Origin: Candidatus Poribacteria bacterium
GTDB taxonomy: Bacteria; Abyssobacteria; SURF-5
DNA length: 23,836 nucleotides
Assembly: GCA_016215705.1 (NCBI GenBank)
Contig: JACRIR010000217.1
Location: 1-23,836 of the forward strand
Direction of reading: 5' to 3'
Numbering within the stretch: the first letter of the stretch is position 1; each line of letters starts with the position of its first letter. Positions 23,311 to 23,836 of the stretch are shown one piece after another. The translations under genes were made by a program, and so were the position numbers. The notes under the pieces were generated by a model. That model was given only the letters and a program-made list of their open reading frames with translations, was not told the origin of the DNA and made no database searches.

Positions 23311-23417
23311 ATCCCCGCGAAAGCGGGAATCCATTCTTTTCTGTAATTTGGCGACACGATACGGTGCAGCGTCATTATTCGGGGACACCATGGAGCATGG
23401 TGTCCCCGAATAATGAC
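23311..23417. repeat. Compound repeat, right copy (GCGGGAATCCA element plus long hairpin)
   Basis: CCCGC-GAAA-GCGGG then AATCCA (23311-23332), a half-site AATTTGGCGACACGATACGG (23345-23364), then a perfect 22-bp hairpin with loop GAG: left arm 23371-23392, right arm 23396-23417. It has the same part order and orientation as 21422-21515. The hairpin tip changes from CGATG/CATCG in the left copy to CCATG/CATGG here, so pairing is kept although the bases differ. Confidence 0.75.
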
Positions 23418-23503
23418 ACGCTTCCTCGGAGTCTCGTCGTCATGGTTCGTTAGAAGGCAATCTAACAGAACGGCTTTCGGCTGTCAAGCCGCCTCCCTCC
23501 TCA

Positions 23504-23558
23504 CATTCCCGCGAAACCTGTCCTCCGCCTTGGCGGAGTCGGGAAGCGGAAATCCATT
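23504..23558. repeat. Variant GCGGGAATCCA element with inserted hairpin
   Basis: ATTCCCGCGAAA and the closing GCGGAAATCCAT match the element at 23311-23332, but a hairpin CTCCGCC-TT-GGCGGAG (23523-23538) and a few bases interrupt it. Confidence 0.5.
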
Positions 23559-23616
23559 TTGGAACAATAGGGTCTTGACGTTTTGGCGGACGTTGTTGCG
23601 CACCTGCGTTTTAGTA

Positions 23617-23625
23617 TGGTAAAAT
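23617..23625 (+). promoter_or_regulatory. Possible extended -10 promoter reading rightward
   Basis: TGG-TAAAAT, an extended -10 form (5 of 6 in the hexamer), with only a poor -35 (TTGCGC, 18 bases upstream). It points toward the right edge, where a plus-strand start codon may lie. Confidence 0.3.
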
Positions 23626-23719
23626 CCTTTAGCATCGCGCCCTTGAAAACGAGAACCCCCGGTGCTTCTACAGACAGAGCATCCACAGCGCGGCGTAGCC
23701 GCAACCAAATCGCCATATC

Positions 23720-23788
23720 GGGCGCGATGAATCGCGCCCCTACGGAAATCCCTCGTATACTCCTGTAGGGGCGCAATTCATTGCGCCC
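23720..23788. repeat. Pair of inverted REP-like palindromes
   Basis: GGGCGCGAT-GA-ATCGCGCCC (23720-23739) and GGGCGCAAT-TC-ATTGCGCCC (23769-23788). The outer parts GAATCGCGCCCCTAC and GTAGGGGCGCAATTC are reverse complements with one mismatch, so the two units face each other like paired REP sequences. Confidence 0.7.
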
Positions 23789-23811
23789 GTGTGAGTTTCA
23801 TACGGTGTGTC

Positions 23812-23836
23812 ATGAGAATCGCGACAGGAATTCAAG
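23812..23836 (+). CDS. Possible start of a further gene (cut by window edge)
   Basis: ATG at 23812 followed by eight open codons (MRIATGIQ) to the window end. MRIA-type starts are common in glycosyltransferases, but eight residues cannot identify a family and the upstream GGTG is a weak ribosome site. Confidence 0.2.

Larger units (their letters stand above)
23190..23811. other. 622-base repeat-rich intergenic region
   Basis: No supported gene lies here. In order it holds GGTTCA units, a compound repeat (23311-23417), a variant GCGGGAATCCA-type element with an internal hairpin (23504-23558), a possible extended -10 promoter reading rightward, and two REP-like palindromes in inverted arrangement (23720-23788). 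Confidence 0.55.

Overview
The window looks like chromosomal DNA of a motile Gram-negative bacterium of moderate GC content. I cannot name a phylum. The two CheX-type phosphatases, CheD, a DUF342/FapA protein, a soluble PAS-type receptor, decaprenyl-phosphate phosphoribosyltransferase and abundant palindromic or low-complexity intergenic repeats would suit a deltaproteobacterium-like lineage or an uncultured candidate phylum. No rRNA, tRNA, CRISPR array, transposase or integrase was seen.

Region 1 (1-13424, all minus strand, read right to left) is a nearly complete chemotaxis locus: cheA, cheW, a soluble methyl-accepting protein with two PAS domains, a FapA/DUF342 protein, cheX, cheY, cheR, a PAS histidine kinase, cheD, a second cheY, a second cheX and cheB. 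The start of a D-2-hydroxyacid dehydrogenase gene follows at the left edge. The set provides signal input (receptor, CheW, CheA), two output receivers each paired with a CheX phosphatase, and three adaptation enzymes (CheR, CheB, CheD). CheA is unusual in carrying, where P2 is normally found, two 24-residue repeats like those of the c-di-GMP-binding MshEN domain.

Region 2 (13425-14840) is 1.4 kb without a convincing gene. It holds six related stem-loop elements sharing a core of GCTGC followed by TGGAAGGGTGGA inside otherwise variable stems. Three read on the plus strand and two on the minus strand; the sixth forms the apparent terminator of the next operon. One minus-strand copy has its own extended -10 promoter and ends in eight T's, so it looks like a small RNA gene. 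This is the best candidate here for an undescribed element.

Region 3 (14841-17152) is a two-component operon: a membrane PAS-PAS HisKA_3 kinase overlapping a NarL-type regulator by four bases. Region 4 (17603-19785) is a UbiA-type prenyltransferase gene with a good sigma70-like promoter, followed by a DUF362 gene. Region 5 (19788-21256, plus strand) has a four-helix-bundle protein gene, with its own promoter and flanked by inverted copies of an AAACCGTCAAAC repeat, then a single-pass membrane protein with a GspF-N-like N-terminus. Region 6 (21257-23836) is a GT-C-like membrane protein gene, flanked on both sides by the same compound repeat (a GCGGGAATCCA element plus a long perfect hairpin), then repeat-rich DNA and possibly the first codons of a further plus-strand gene.
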